From NCBI GenBank assembly GCA_028583605.1, contig CM053331.1, forward strand, positions 37,264,283-37,328,282: a stretch of 64,000 nucleotides of DNA, given 5' to 3'. The notes beneath the pieces are model-generated. The model saw only the letters and a program-made list of their open reading frames with translations, had not been told where the DNA came from and did not search any database. Each line of letters starts with the position of its first letter. Position 1 is the stretch's first letter. The translations under genes and the position numbers were made by a program. Origin of the DNA: Dastarcus helophoroides (Eukaryota > Arthropoda > Insecta > Coleoptera > Bothrideridae). This document shows positions 1-12,200 of the stretch, in pieces.

Positions 1-558
1 TGTAAACTTTGTAATTTCGAAATTAGGACTTCAAATTCGATTTTTTGCCAGAAAATTTCGAGTTGTCGTTTCAAATTCGATTTTAAAATGTTGAACTTGT
101 TGGAATTTTGACTTTAGTCCCAAAGTTACGACTTTGTTTTTAACATTTCATTTTTAAAGCAAAAAAAATGGGAATTCCCGTTTTAAATTTGAAGCTCTGA
201 AAAAAGTTGAAATTATTGAAAAATATTTGAAAAACTTCTAAAAATATCTCTAAGATTTTTTCGAAGTTTTCATTTTATATTTTGAAGTTAGGGTTGAATG
301 GAATGTAAAACATTTGGGCTTTAATCTCGACATTTTCATTTTAGTTTCGATTTTAAACTTCAATTCCAATTTTTTTTAACTTTGTGAACTGTTTATTGCA
401 CATTAAACTAATTTAGTTGTTCCGAGCTACGCATTTTAAGATGCCCTTTACTATTTACTACAAGCACTTAATCATCACTTTAATAACTCACTTTGAATGT
501 GTCGCGCAATTTTTTTCTAAATCTTTGAAAAATGTAAAGAAGATATTGACCACTGATG
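1..558. other. AT-rich non-coding sequence
   Basis: No gene is visible here. The sequence is AT-rich and full of the short phrases aaatttcga and ttttgaa, which recur throughout the introns and spacers of this window. If the minus-strand candidate at 559-714 is real, this stretch would be its first intron. Confidence 0.5.
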
Positions 559-714
559 TTATTTGTTATTTCCATTCACTAACTTAAATAGGTAATTGGT
601 AATTAATGAAGCGACGTTTACCGTTTCTGGATTCCCAACAGGAAGATTAGTCACTTGGTTAAACACTACCAAAATTAGTATTATAATCAAATGCAAACAT
701 TTCGTTAAAATCAT
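559..714 (-). CDS. Candidate first exon of a small secreted peptide (hypothetical)
   Basis: I do not recognise this protein. Reading the minus strand from the ATG at 714-712 gives 51 codons. The start, MILTKCLHLIIILILVVFNQ, looks like a signal peptide (short charged n-region, 11-12 hydrophobic residues, polar c-region). It is followed by a polar segment containing NLPVGNPETVN and ending FKLVNGNNK. An upstream in-frame ATG exists at 786, but it overlaps the TATA-like box, so the internal ATG fits better as the start. Possible splice donors lie near the end: GTTAGT after base 584 and GTGAAT after base 580. The open frame may therefore be exon 1 of a gene continuing left of the window. AT-rich sequence produces hydrophobic frames by chance, so this remains tentative. 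It is oriented away from gene A. Confidence 0.3.
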   Translation of the reverse strand: MILTKCLHLIIILILVVFNQVTNLPVGNPETVNVASLITNYLFKLVNGNNK

Positions 715-757
715 GATTGTAATAATATCGTTCTTAAAATGCACTTGACGCTCGTGC

Positions 758-795
758 AACTGAACCGTGCACTTGTTAACGGTCATATTTATATA
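758..795 (-). promoter_or_regulatory. TATA box plus TCAGTT initiator, minus strand
   Basis: On the minus strand TATATAAATA (795-786) is followed by TCAGTT (763-758). The A of the initiator lies about 31-34 bases downstream of the first T of the TATA motif, depending on which T is used. This is the normal TATA-to-start spacing of arthropod promoters. Transcription would start near 761 and reach the ATG at 714 after a leader of about 47 bases. Confidence 0.35.
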
Positions 796-1161
796 TTCAT
801 TAATTTAAACGTATGAAGCTTTAGTGACTAAATTTAAAGACCTAGATTGTCCGTTACGATTCATTCAAGAATTACCCTCTAACCTACTTTTAGACGGAAA
901 ATTTATGTCAATAACAAATTAAAAATAACATTGAAAAATCTATTAAAATATTATTCGACTGGCTTTGCCCTTAATTGAATAAAAAAGCAAATCATTCGAC
1001 TAGTATCCATTGAAAAAGTTGCCCTTGATGAAACTGGGGGTGTCCACATTTCATCAGATCCCAACTGGGGGAATAATTAAAAAAAATCGTCACACACTTT
1101 CATGCTTCAACCCCATTAACAGGGCAAATTAAAGAGGTATCCGTATTTTCCAAAATCTCAC
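796..1161. other. Non-coding AT-rich sequence
   Basis: No open frame, RNA gene or repeat could be supported in this stretch. It lies upstream of the minus-strand promoter candidate and so could carry its proximal regulation, but nothing in the bases shows this. Confidence 0.4.
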
Positions 1162-1464
1162 TGAAAAATAAATAAAAAAAGCAGATAATGTACCATAAAT
1201 TTGACCTTTCTTTTTTTTTAATTCCAACTTTAAAGTCAAAGTCGCGGAAGATCGTTTTCTAATGAAAAATAAATAAAAAAAGCAGATAATGTACCATAAA
1301 TTTCACCTTTCTTTTTTTTTAATTCCAACTTTAAAGTCAAAGTCGCGGAAGATCGTTTTCTAATGAAAAATAAATAAAAAAAGCAGATAATGTACCATAA
1401 ATTTGACCTTTCTTTTTTTTTAATTCCAACTTTAAAGTCAAAGTCGCGGAAGATTGTTTTCTAA
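1162..1464. repeat. 101-bp tandem repeat, three copies
   Basis: Three nearly identical copies follow each other. The phrase gcagataatgtaccataaat starts at 1181, 1282 and 1383, giving a period of 101 bases. Each copy ends with aaagtcgcggaagat. Only one or two substitutions separate the copies (for example tttgacc versus tttcacc), so the expansion is recent. Confidence 0.9.
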
Positions 1465-2078
1465 TTTCTTAATTTTTTTTCAAAATGTTGATACTCATGT
1501 TCGAAGAGATTTCTATTTTTATCGAATATAAAGTCGAAATCTCCAGCTTGAGGTTAACGCTGACATTTTGAGATTAATGTCATTTTCAAAACTTTAAAAT
1601 TAACTCGAAATTTTAAAATTAATTCGACATTGTAAAATTTATTCGAATTTTCCACATTTAAACAGCATTAAAAATATTTAAATTTCATTGAAGTTTACTC
1701 TTTCTTAATGTTATTAAACACTATTTTATTATTAAAGATTCCAGTTCCAGATTCACGCCATTTCAAATTAAAATTTTAATTATTCTTACTTTTGTCAAAT
1801 TTTCGAATTTAATCTCGAAATTTGTCTTCAAACATTTTAATATTTTGCAACCGAAGTTACTGAGTTAAATCTGAAATGTTTAACTATTTTGGCGATAAAA
1901 AGTAAAAATTTCCAGTTCAAATAAAAGATCTGAGAAAGAATTAAAATTTCAAGAGAACTATTAAACTTATTCGAAAACATTTCGAATTTGCATTTGAAAT
2001 TTCAAACAAGTTTCGTATTCAAAGTTCAAGTTTGAAAACAATCCAAACCTTTAAAAAATGGCAGTTTGGGCTCTCAAT
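1465..2078. other. AT-rich spacer
   Basis: AT-rich, with many aaatttcga and gaatttaa phrases. No gene or clear repeat structure is seen. Confidence 0.4.
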
Positions 2079-2172
2079 GAATTTAAATTGGCGCGTCTGG
2101 ATTGACTTTTCTTGACACAAGACGTTTGTCTTGTATCTAAAAAAGTCAATCCAGACGCGCCAATCTAAATTC
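2079..2172. repeat. Foldback palindrome, MITE-like
   Basis: A 94-bp hairpin. The left arm starts gaatttaaattggcgcgtct and the right arm ends agacgcgccaatctaaattc. The arms are about 35 bases with one or two mismatches, and the inner arm contains a further acaagac/gtcttgt stem. No target duplication is evident. It lies about 0.6 kb upstream of the gene A promoter region. Confidence 0.75.
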
Positions 2173-2764
2173 AAATATAACGCAGCTTAACATTAACTTT
2201 AGAGTCAACATTTCTAGATTAAAACCGAAAAAGTTATCAAATAAATTAGAAATAACGCCTCCACTAACTGATTAACGTCAAACTAGGCTTATCAACTGTC
2301 GTATTTAAATTTACAGGAAATTAGCGCATAAAAATTGTGTTAAATAATTTTACGAAACAGTAATAATTAAAAGTAACATTATATCACTGAGAAACATTTT
2401 TTTCTCAATTATTGAGGAACATATATTCACATAAAACTTTCTGTTGTCATTGGAAAAGTTGACGACTGAAAAAACTCTTCAACTTTAAATTTAAAAATGT
2501 ATTATTCTTCCATTCATTACGTAATATAAAATATTTAGGACTGAAAACGGGCTTTTTTTAAATATGGAGATTTATTTACAAACACGGATTTCCGCTATAT
2601 AGCATTCTTCGAGTTTAAGGTAGATAGCATTTATCTAATCGAAAAAAAACGAAAAATCCCCAAAATACGCGACACTTGATAAAAATAGAGAGATCTGGCA
2701 ACGTTATATTCGACTTTCTAATTGATCCCCGTAGTTATGATACTTTTAGGGGAATTAATCGCTG

Positions 2765-3254
2765 TCAGTTGGCGCTACCGTTGTCGAACCTGTCTATGTT
2801 TGTAGGTGACGTATTTGGCATTGGTGCGCGACAGGGACAACTTGATTACAGAAAAAACGTCGTCAATGGCCGCTAAATAAATATAAATGTGTATTTTCTA
2901 GGATATTTTCAGACAAGTATGAGCTAAAACTGATCGCAATTGATTTAGTGTGGTTTATTATTGTTAAAAGAACACCTATGTGCGGTGCGCATCCGGTTTT
3001 TTCGACGCATTGACCCTCGTTATTATCTAATAAGGTAATTTGGTTTGTTGATTTTTACAGTGACAACAGTAAACTAGGCTCTCTCTGCCTTTTTATTTAC
3101 TAGTTAAAGCGTTCTGTAACAGTATTTGGTGTTTAATATGCTGTTAGTGTTATAGCAGTATCACTTAATCAGTTCGTTTTGTAGAGATTTTTATGGTAAT
3201 AAATTATAACCCCACTTTTTTTACGATATATTGTACTTTATTGTAGCTACCGCA
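2765..3254 (+). promoter_or_regulatory. Probable promoter and 5' leader of gene A
   Basis: The sequence from about 2690 to 3060 is less AT-rich than its surroundings. Two arthropod initiator matches are present: TCAGTT at 2765-2770 and at 3169-3174. A plausible non-coding first exon ends AAG|GTAATT (donor at 3035). A good acceptor, pyrimidine-rich with TTGTAG ending at 3246, lies eight bases before the gene A ATG. This suggests a short leader intron of 3035-3246 for the distal start. The proximal initiator would instead give an unspliced leader of 84 bases. An open stretch at 2676-2876 has no ATG near its start and is not taken as a gene. Confidence 0.35.
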
Positions 3255-6200
3255 ATGGATAATTCCATGGATTTTACATCGGATTCTATTATCGAACATC
3301 CGCAAGAGAATGTTCAACATGGAAACATTTTGAGCGGTTACGGAAATAGTGCTGTTAGTCAACATTACGAGACCACTGGTTACAATATTCAAATGAGCGA
3401 GAAAATGAATACAGATGAGGGATTTGTGCAGTACGACATGAGGGAAGAAATCTACATAAATGAGACCGCCGTTTATAGCGAAGAAACGTCACATAGTCAA
3501 GATCGGCTTATAATTAACGAGAACACAGACGGTGCCACTATAGCCGTAACGTTACCCGAAGTTTACACCACTTCTGTCGGGACTGTAGTTACTAGTTCTT
3601 CAGTGGAGAGTTGCCACGATCCACAAGCTGCCAGCGACACATATCAACACCAGGAAAGTTATGGTGAGTGCTTCCATATTTTTAGTGACTTCGATTATTA
3701 ATTGGGGCCCTACGAGAGAGTTATCCTTGTGATTTATAAACTGTTTAATTTTGTTGATAAAGTGAATTGAAAAACTCAACATTGGTCATACTAGCTTGAA
3801 ATTTAGGGGTTTATTTCACAAATAGTCCAATAGATGGCGCCACCATCAAATTTGTATTATTTTTGATTACAATTTATAAACGTTAACCAAATCGAAACAG
3901 ATTGTTTTCTTACATGTTCTCCAACGTTTCTTGCTATATTACGTTACGTTTCTACAAATCATTTTTCTTTAAACTGATTCGCAGAAATTGCAATTTTTAA
4001 AAAATGCAAGAGAAGTTGGATATGTTGCTCTTTTTTACTTTTTGTGTTAGAAATTAAACTCTAAATTAACGTCTTTTTTTCAAAATTTCGAATTTGAAAT
4101 CAAATTTAATTGCAAAATTTCGAAATCGAGTGACGAAGTGTCAGTATTAAAGTTTAAATTAACAGAAACATCGTAATCCCAAATTTAAACTGAAAATTTG
4201 AAAACCAAGTGCAGATTAAATTGTAAATAAATCAAATTTCTAAAAACAGGAAAAATGGTAGATTTTGTTTCGCTTTCGATTTTTCTCCTTTCTCAAATTT
4301 TTGACTTTAAATTGGAAATTTTGATTTTAAAATTGAATTATCAACTTTAAAATTGAATTATCAACTTTAAAATTGAATTATCAACTTTAAAATTAAAAAC
4401 GAAGGCGATGTTTGAAAAAAAAGCCAAATTTCTAAAACGTAAGCAAGAAAAATGAGTTATCATTTTCAATTTTTTTATATTTCAATTTGAGTTACTATCT
4501 CTCTCAAAAGTTTGATTTTACATTGGACATTTCGATTTAAAGTTGAAGTTAAAAAATAGTAATTACAAGTTTAAACCTGAGGTTGTTAAAAATCGTTGTA
4601 ATTGAAATACGATTTGAACGAAGTCGTGATTTTGGGAAAAATTCAAATTTAGTAATTTTTTAAATGTTGCTTTCATGTATTTATTTTTTGTAGAAACCAT
4701 CGTGGAAAAAACAACAAATGATTTATCCACAACGGAGGATGAAGCTCCACCAGCGGATCCAGTATCCGAGCCACATGAAATACCACCAAATGAGTTCGTC
4801 GCTGCAAATGAAATTAAAGAGGTAGCCGATAAGACAATAATTGATTACAAACAAGAACAATCGGATAAAACTGCGGAAGACCTCCAAGAAATCGAGTCGC
4901 AGGGTGAAGTTATGGAAACTTTGGTCTCCGATGAAAGTCATCCTCGTTCACAACAGAAAACCGACTTAAGTGATTCTTCCGAACTCAATGCGAGCACCGA
5001 AGACAGTTTTGGCAACGCCAGAGTTGTGGAATCCGAGGAAATTGTAGCTGACACTGTCGTGGATCAAGAGACTTGTTATCCCATCGAAGAGGTAACAGTG
5101 AAAAAAAGTGAGTCTTATTATCCCATTGAAGAGGTAACAGTGAAGGAATTGGGGCCAAATGAAATTATTGAAAGCAACGAGGGGACTATTGAATATACAG
5201 TTGTTGAGGAAGAGGATCCTCCAAAGGAGCAAGAGGAGGAGGAAGTGCACCAAACAGTTGTGGTGATACGGGAAGAAGATGTTGAATCGGAAGCTGACAA
5301 TAGTTCAGAATGCGTTATAACCATTGAAGAGGTCGGAGAGGATGATGTAAACAAGGAGTATACGCCGAAGAAAAAGGGCCGTAGGCCGAAGAATGAACTA
5401 CCTCTTCATCTTCTGGGGCATAACATCGAGAAACCTTCGTGTGATGTACCAAACGGGAAACCTGTTCCAAAGCCCAGATTGGGTGTTAAGGTAAAAATTT
5501 GACGCTTTTGTTATCAGAATTGGATTGTCATTTGACTGCTTCTATGATTATCATTGTAGGGTCTGGGCGCCCCCTAGTACACCTAGTATTTAATTAGAGG
5601 GCCCCCAAGGATTTGATTCGATCCTATATGTTATATTAATTCATATATTTTATATAATTAGTATAAATTTAATATAATTAGTATATTTAATTATACAGGT
5701 ACCATATCGCAATCTAACAAGCCAAATAGTGTCCAGACAGGAATTACAGAATGAAATTGTGGAAAGAGCAAGACAGAAGCAAATAATTTCTGCATCGAGT
5801 ATGCCCGGTGATATCCTCTTTGCTCGAAAGTTAACCCAAAGGTTAGCGAAAAAAATATCTCCTCTTCCGATTCCCACGGCCATGTCCACGCTATCCAATA
5901 ATAACACGGAAGAAAAGAAAGAAGATGACAACAAATTAGACATATCGATTAAATACAAAAACAAGACTCAAAACATTGATAACAATTCAGATCTTATAGC
6001 AATTCTGGAAGGAGATGGGGCGGTAGAAGACACGGATTTGGCTAATGCCTCCCCAAAAACCAAATCCGAGGAGACTGAAGATGCCGAGAAGACTATGAGG
6101 GAGTTGGAACGGGAGATTGCGCTGAAGCAATTAGAGGAGCTGCCCATGCTTTCCAGTTCGAAACCAAGGACTGAGAGTAAATATGTTAGCGATGAGAAGA

Positions 6201-9200
6201 AACCTAAAATAAAAGAGGAAGTGTCCAAAGCTAAAGCCACCCCATCAGTTCATAAACTTGTTGAGAGCCCCACTCCAACTAAAGCAAGTGAGTAACTAAT
6301 ACAGTAAATGATTTTCTGCTTAATTAGCTTGTAAATTAACCCGTTGGGTGTATCATGATTTTGTATTTTGCTATTAGTATTTTACTCGAGAGATTTTGAC
6401 TTTGCTTCGAAAATTTTCATACTTGGAAAATTTCTACTTAGAAAACTTTCAATTTTATCTTCAAATTTTGAAATCTTCAAATTTTGAAAGCTTCAAAAAC
6501 AATCAGTTTCCTATTTAAATTAAAAGTTTGAGAAAACAAATTACCAGAAAATGGGTTTCCAAAATTTGATTTTACTTTGGAAATTTTAGCTTTTCTGGGG
6601 AGATTTCTTCACATAGAAAAATTTGACTTATATCCAAATTTTAATTGACATCCAAATTTCAGTTTTAAATTTAACATCTGAAAGAGGCTAAAATTTTAAG
6701 TTGAAACTGAAGAATATTGTTAGAAAAAAACTTCAATTTCAAACTTACCAAACAAAATCTTTTATTTCATTGAACTTCAAGTTGAACTTTCGATTTTTTA
6801 CCTTTTTCCCTGAAATTCAATATTTTGAGAAAAAAATTATCTTACTTTTTGCCATCTGTACTGTTAGCTTTTCCTGTATTAATAGTGGATGAAATTTGAG
6901 GCAAATGTTTCCTTCTTAACGAGAAGCACTGCATAGTGTTTTCCCTTTTCTCTCTTTTTACTTTTTTTTTTTGATTTATACATCTATTCGATTAACATCT
7001 CCGAAATATCCGCAGGTAAGGTTCCAGAAGAGGTTGAGCCTCAGCTGAAGCCGTCAATGGTCCTTAAAACCTACACGAGAAAACGCAAATCCGAAGACAT
7101 TCCAATGGACAACCCCAAGAAGCCGGTCATCGAAAGCCCCCCTCCTGAACTAAAAAACGAAGTGCTGATCACCTCGCCAGTGTACGTCACGAAAAGCTCG
7201 CGCGTGATCAAAAAGAAAATCATCTGGGACCCCGACGAGATACCATCGCCGAAAAACTACGTCAGGAGTTCCTTATCGAAGATAGATCTCCCATCAACAT
7301 CAAAAACCTCCACTCCGAAGCCAGTCGAGAAAAAGAATTCCACAGAAAGAAAGAGTTCCAACGAAAAGGAAAAAAAGTCTATCGAGAAGAAAACTTCCAT
7401 CGAAAAAGAGAAAAAACAGACGCTTGACAAAGAGAAGAAACCAACCAGTGACAGAGAGAAGAAACCAACTAGTGACAAAGTTGAGAAAAAGTCCGATAAA
7501 CCGGAGAAGGGGACCGATAAACCGGAGAAGGGGTCCGATAAACTGGAGAAAGAAAGGTCGGACAAATCGGAGAAGGATAAGTCCGGTAAACCGGAGAGGG
7601 AAAGGGAGAAAATCCCCGAGTTGAAACCCACCCCTGAACATAAAGAGAAATTGATGGACAAACCAAAAGAGAAAAAGGTGATTCCCAAGAAGAACCTCAG
7701 TCCTAAGAAGGGAAAGCGACTTTCGGAAATCGACAAGCTCCTTATGGACGAAGGCGCGGTAAATATGATATACGACGTGAAAAACACAGAGGACAAAATC
7801 AAAAAGAAAGTTAAAAACGTGATATCGTTAGATAAAGCCCAACGGGAGCTAATGAGTAAGACGAATGAAATTAAAAACGATCTACAACTAAATACTAGCG
7901 AACTCACCAAGTCTCTCCGAAAGAAGGAAGGTGTGCCCCCGCCTGTGCTCAAAAAGGAAGTGCCGGCGCCCGTTTTAAGAAAAAAATCGAAAGATTCGAT
8001 AGTGAGCCACAGTCCTCCGGCATCGCCATCGTTTTCTTACGCCGAGGCGTCCAGGATTATTCGAAGGCACTCTAGCAGTTCGTTTTCTAGCGCCGACGAA
8101 TTAAGCGATGATCACGGGGGGAAGCCTGTTCGAAAAAAGTCGTTATCTGAGTCGCCAAAGAAGAAGATTAAGAAAGATCACGAGAAGAAGGTTACCAAAG
8201 AGGAGAGGAAACAGAACGAGGGCGACTCCGTTGAGCATTTCAAAAGCCCCGAGGAGGATAAGGGCGATGCCAGGGAGTCTGTTAATGTGAATAAGTCTTT
8301 TGTGGTGACGAAGAAAAATAAGCATACTTGCATTGATTTGAATTATAACGGGACTGAAGGACATTTTACTGTTCAGGTGAGGGTTCTTAATTTCCAAAAA
8401 TTGATATAAGTAAATAAGGTTTAATATAAATAATATTTGAATTAATGTCATTATTAAACTATTCTCTGCTTTGATATACAGATTTTGTCCTCTGAAACCA
8501 AGAAATATTAAAAAAAAAACAAAAGTAGTTGCTCTAACGCGTTTTGATAGCCAAACTATCATCTTTAGGGAGATACTGAGCAACTGTTTTTTAATCTTCG
8601 TTTCAGGGGACAAGTTTTTGACGATAACCAAGGATCAGTCCTTTCCTTTAAAATTCTCTTGTTTGAATAGAGGACTTGCTCTCCATATCCAAACGAACCA
8701 GAATTTATAAAAATAAATCCAACTGATACTAAAATTTTGAGAAAAAAATCTAAATCTTGACGGAATTTGAGAAAAGTTGTCATTTAAAATATCTGATTTT
8801 TTCTAAAAAAAGGCAAAATTTACTAAATAATCAAAATTTCAGGAAGAAGTCGAAATTTCTTAATGAATCCTAAAATAAATGTAGTTTCTTTGGGAATTTT
8901 CAATTCTCAAACATTGAGCTTAAGACTTGTTTATTTTTGTACTCAATTTTTCCCATTCTTTCAGATGCTGAAGGATCTAACTCATTGCCTACGGGATCTT
9001 GGTAAAAGTAAGGATTGCAATGTGGTGTCAATTATTTCAAGTGCATCGGAATACTGCCTCGGTCTAGACTACAAGGGTCTAGTTGAAAGTAACGAAGATT
9101 TGCGTAAAAAACGCGCAACGGAACTTTCCACCTGTGTTAGGTAACTTCTTAGGTCCTAAATTGCATGAGAGAGTTTTTGATAACAAATATTACTCGAGAA

Positions 9201-12200
9201 ATCAGCGCAATTGTTATAGGGTAGATCAATAATTGAAATACAAATCTTGCCCCTTAAAACCAAGAAAGATTAAAAAACGTAAGGAGAGATACTCTCTGAA
9301 GATGATAGCTTGGCTATCGAAACGCGTTGGAGCAACCTTTACTGTGTTTTTTTTAATCTTTCTTGGTTTCAGGGGACAAGATGTGTAATTTAATCAGTTA
9401 AGATTTAAATAACTCAAAATTTGGAAAAACAACTTATACAACATTAGATGCTGAGCACTAATAAAGGGTTTCTGAAAATTTATCATCACACTCTAACGCA
9501 TTTCGATAGCCAAGCTATCATCTTCAAAGAGATACTAATCAATAGATCAATAACATTTTAATCCTAAATTTATCATAAATGATATGCTTGTTCCAAACAA
9601 TATGCTCGTTCTAAGCAGTATGCTCGTTCTAAACAATATGCTCGTTCTAAACAATATGCTCGTTCTAAACAATATGCTCGTTCTAAACAATATGCTCGTT
9701 CTAAATAATATGCTCGTTCTAAATAATATGGTCATTCTAAACAATAGGCTCATTCTAAACAATATGCTCGTTCTGTTTACAGTTAGCCAGTAGATTACTA
9801 ATCGAGCTCTATTACTTTTTCAGGGATTTCCTAAAGTGCCTTTTACATTTCCCCAAAATTCTCGTTGCCGGAATCCAGGGACACTGCGTAGGTTTAGGTG
9901 TTACGATGCTATCTCTGTTTGACGTAGTTGTCGCCAGTGATACGGCTTTATTTAGCGCCCCCTATGGGAGCCTGGGTTGTGTACCTGAAGGGGGATTTCT
10001 GTTGACACTTCCCCACTTAAGTAATTACGGACTGGTAAGAATTGCCCCTTTGGTCATCTCCTGTGATTAAAGAGTTTGATTCCAGGCGAGTGAATTGTTT
10101 TACACTTCACAAAAAATTAAAGCCGAAGAAGCTTACAGACGAGGTCTTGTAACGAAGCTCTGTTGGCCTGAAAAGTACCACACCGAAGTAAAAGCGATTC
10201 TGACGAATATTGCAGCGCAGTCTAGTCAGGTAAGACGCCGTTGCATAATTGCATAAAAGTGTAAACTTGAAATTCAGATTTTAAAAAAAAGTCTGAATTT
10301 ACAACAAATTGAGAATTTGAAGAAAAATTAAAACTTACTGATACCGTTCGCGACCGTGGACAGACTTCGCGGAAAAATTCGCGACCCGCGACTTCAGAAA
10401 AAATAGCGAATTTTTCCGCGAAGTCTGCCCACGGTCGCGAACGATATCAGTTGGTCCCAAAGTCGAAATTTTCAAAATATGCGCTAGAAAAAAAGAGTCG
10501 AAAATTTGAAAAAAGTCCAGATCATTCGCAATTGTCGTTAACGAATCAAAGAACTCAAAAAGAATAAGATTTTGAAAAAAATTCCGTGAAAAAGTCGAAA
10601 TTTTCAAAAAAATATTTTAAAAAAAGAGTCGAAATTTTCAAAAAAGTCCAGATCATTCAAAATTGTCGTTAACGAATCAAAGAACTCAAAAAGAATAAGA
10701 TTTTGAAAAAAAAATCCGTGAAAAAGTCGAACTTTTCAAAAAAATAATTTAAAAAAGAGTCGAAATTTTCAAAAAAGTTCAGATCACTCGAAATTGTCGT
10801 TAACGAACCAAAGAATTCAAAAAGAATAAGATTTTGAAAAAAAATTCCGTGAAAAAGTAGAAATTTTCAAAAAAATAATTTAAAAAAGTCGAAATTTTCA
10901 AAAAAGTTCAGATCATTCGAAAATGTCGTTAACGAATCAAAGAACTCAAAAAGAATAAGATTTTGAAAAAAATTCCGTGAAAAAATAGAAATTTTCAAAA
11001 AAATAATTTAAAAAAGAGTCGAAATTTTCAAAAAAGTCCAGATCATTCGAAATTGTCGTTAACGAATCAAAGAACTCAAAAAGAATAAGATTTTGAAAAA
11101 AATTCCGTGAAAAAGTCGAAATTTTCAAAAAAATGTTTTAAAAAAAGAGTCGAAATTTTCAAAAAAGTGCAGATCATTCGAAATTGTCGTTAACGAATCA
11201 AAGAACTCAAAAAGAATAAGATTTTGAAAAAAATTCCGTGAAAAAGTCGAAATTTTCAAAAAAATATTTTAATAAAGAGTCGAAATTTTCAAAAAAGTCC
11301 AGATCATTCAAAATTGTCGTTAACGAATCAAAGAACTCAAAAAGAATAAGATTTTGAAAAAAATTCCGTAAAAAAGTCGAACTTTTCAATAAAATATTTT
11401 AACAAAGAGTCGAAATTTTGAAAAAAGTCCAGATCATTCGAAATTGTTGTTAACGAATCAAAGAACTCAAAAAGAATAAGATTTTAAAAAAAAATCCGTG
11501 TAAAAGTCGAAATTTTCAAAAAAATATTTTAAAAAAAAGAGTCGAAATTTTCAAAAAAGTCCAGATCATTCGAAATTGTCGTTAACGAATCAAAGAACTC
11601 AAAAAGAATAAGATTTTGAAACAAATTTCGTGAAAAAGTCGAAATTTTCAAAAAAATATTTTAAAAAGGGTCGAAATTTTGAAAAAAGCCAGATCATTCG
11701 AAATTGTTGTTAACGAACCAAAGAACTCAAAAAGAATAAGATTTTGAAAAAAATTCCGTGAAAAAGTCGAAATTTTCAAAAAAATATTTTAAAAAGAGTC
11801 GAAATTTTCAAAAAAGTCCATATCATTCGAAAATGTCGATAACAAATCAAAGAACTCAAAAAGAATAAGATTTTGAAACAAATTTTGTGAAAAAGTCGAT
11901 AATTTCAAAAAAATATTTTAAAAAGAGTTAACATTTTAATAATTGTAAATTTATAAAAAGTGGAAATTTTGAAATGTCGAAGTGTTTTGAAATAGTCCAA
12001 ATTTTCACCGAATAGTGTCAAGTTTCTAAAAATCAAAATTCAAAATTGAAAATTTCAGAAAGTCGAAATTACCCAAAAGTTAAATATTTCAAAAAACCTT
12101 GAAATCTTTAAGACAAAATTTCGAAAAAAAGTTCAAATATAAAAATTTTTCAAAATTACGGAAATGTTTGAATTTCCAAAGAAAAGTCAAAACTTTGATG

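Noticed and set aside
2676..2876. 66-codon plus-strand frame upstream of gene A
   Set aside because: It begins with TTG rather than ATG and spans a probable transcription start (TCAGTT at 2765). It shows no recognisable motif.
7257..7952. 231-codon minus-strand frame opposite gene A exon 4
   Set aside because: Shadow of the Lys/Glu/Ser-rich coding exon. The plus-strand exon has matching splice phases and continues into a recognised domain.
9583..9775. Regular short repeats that could suggest a CRISPR array
   Set aside because: There are no spacers: the 18-base unit is directly contiguous, the genome is eukaryotic, and the repeat lies in an intron.
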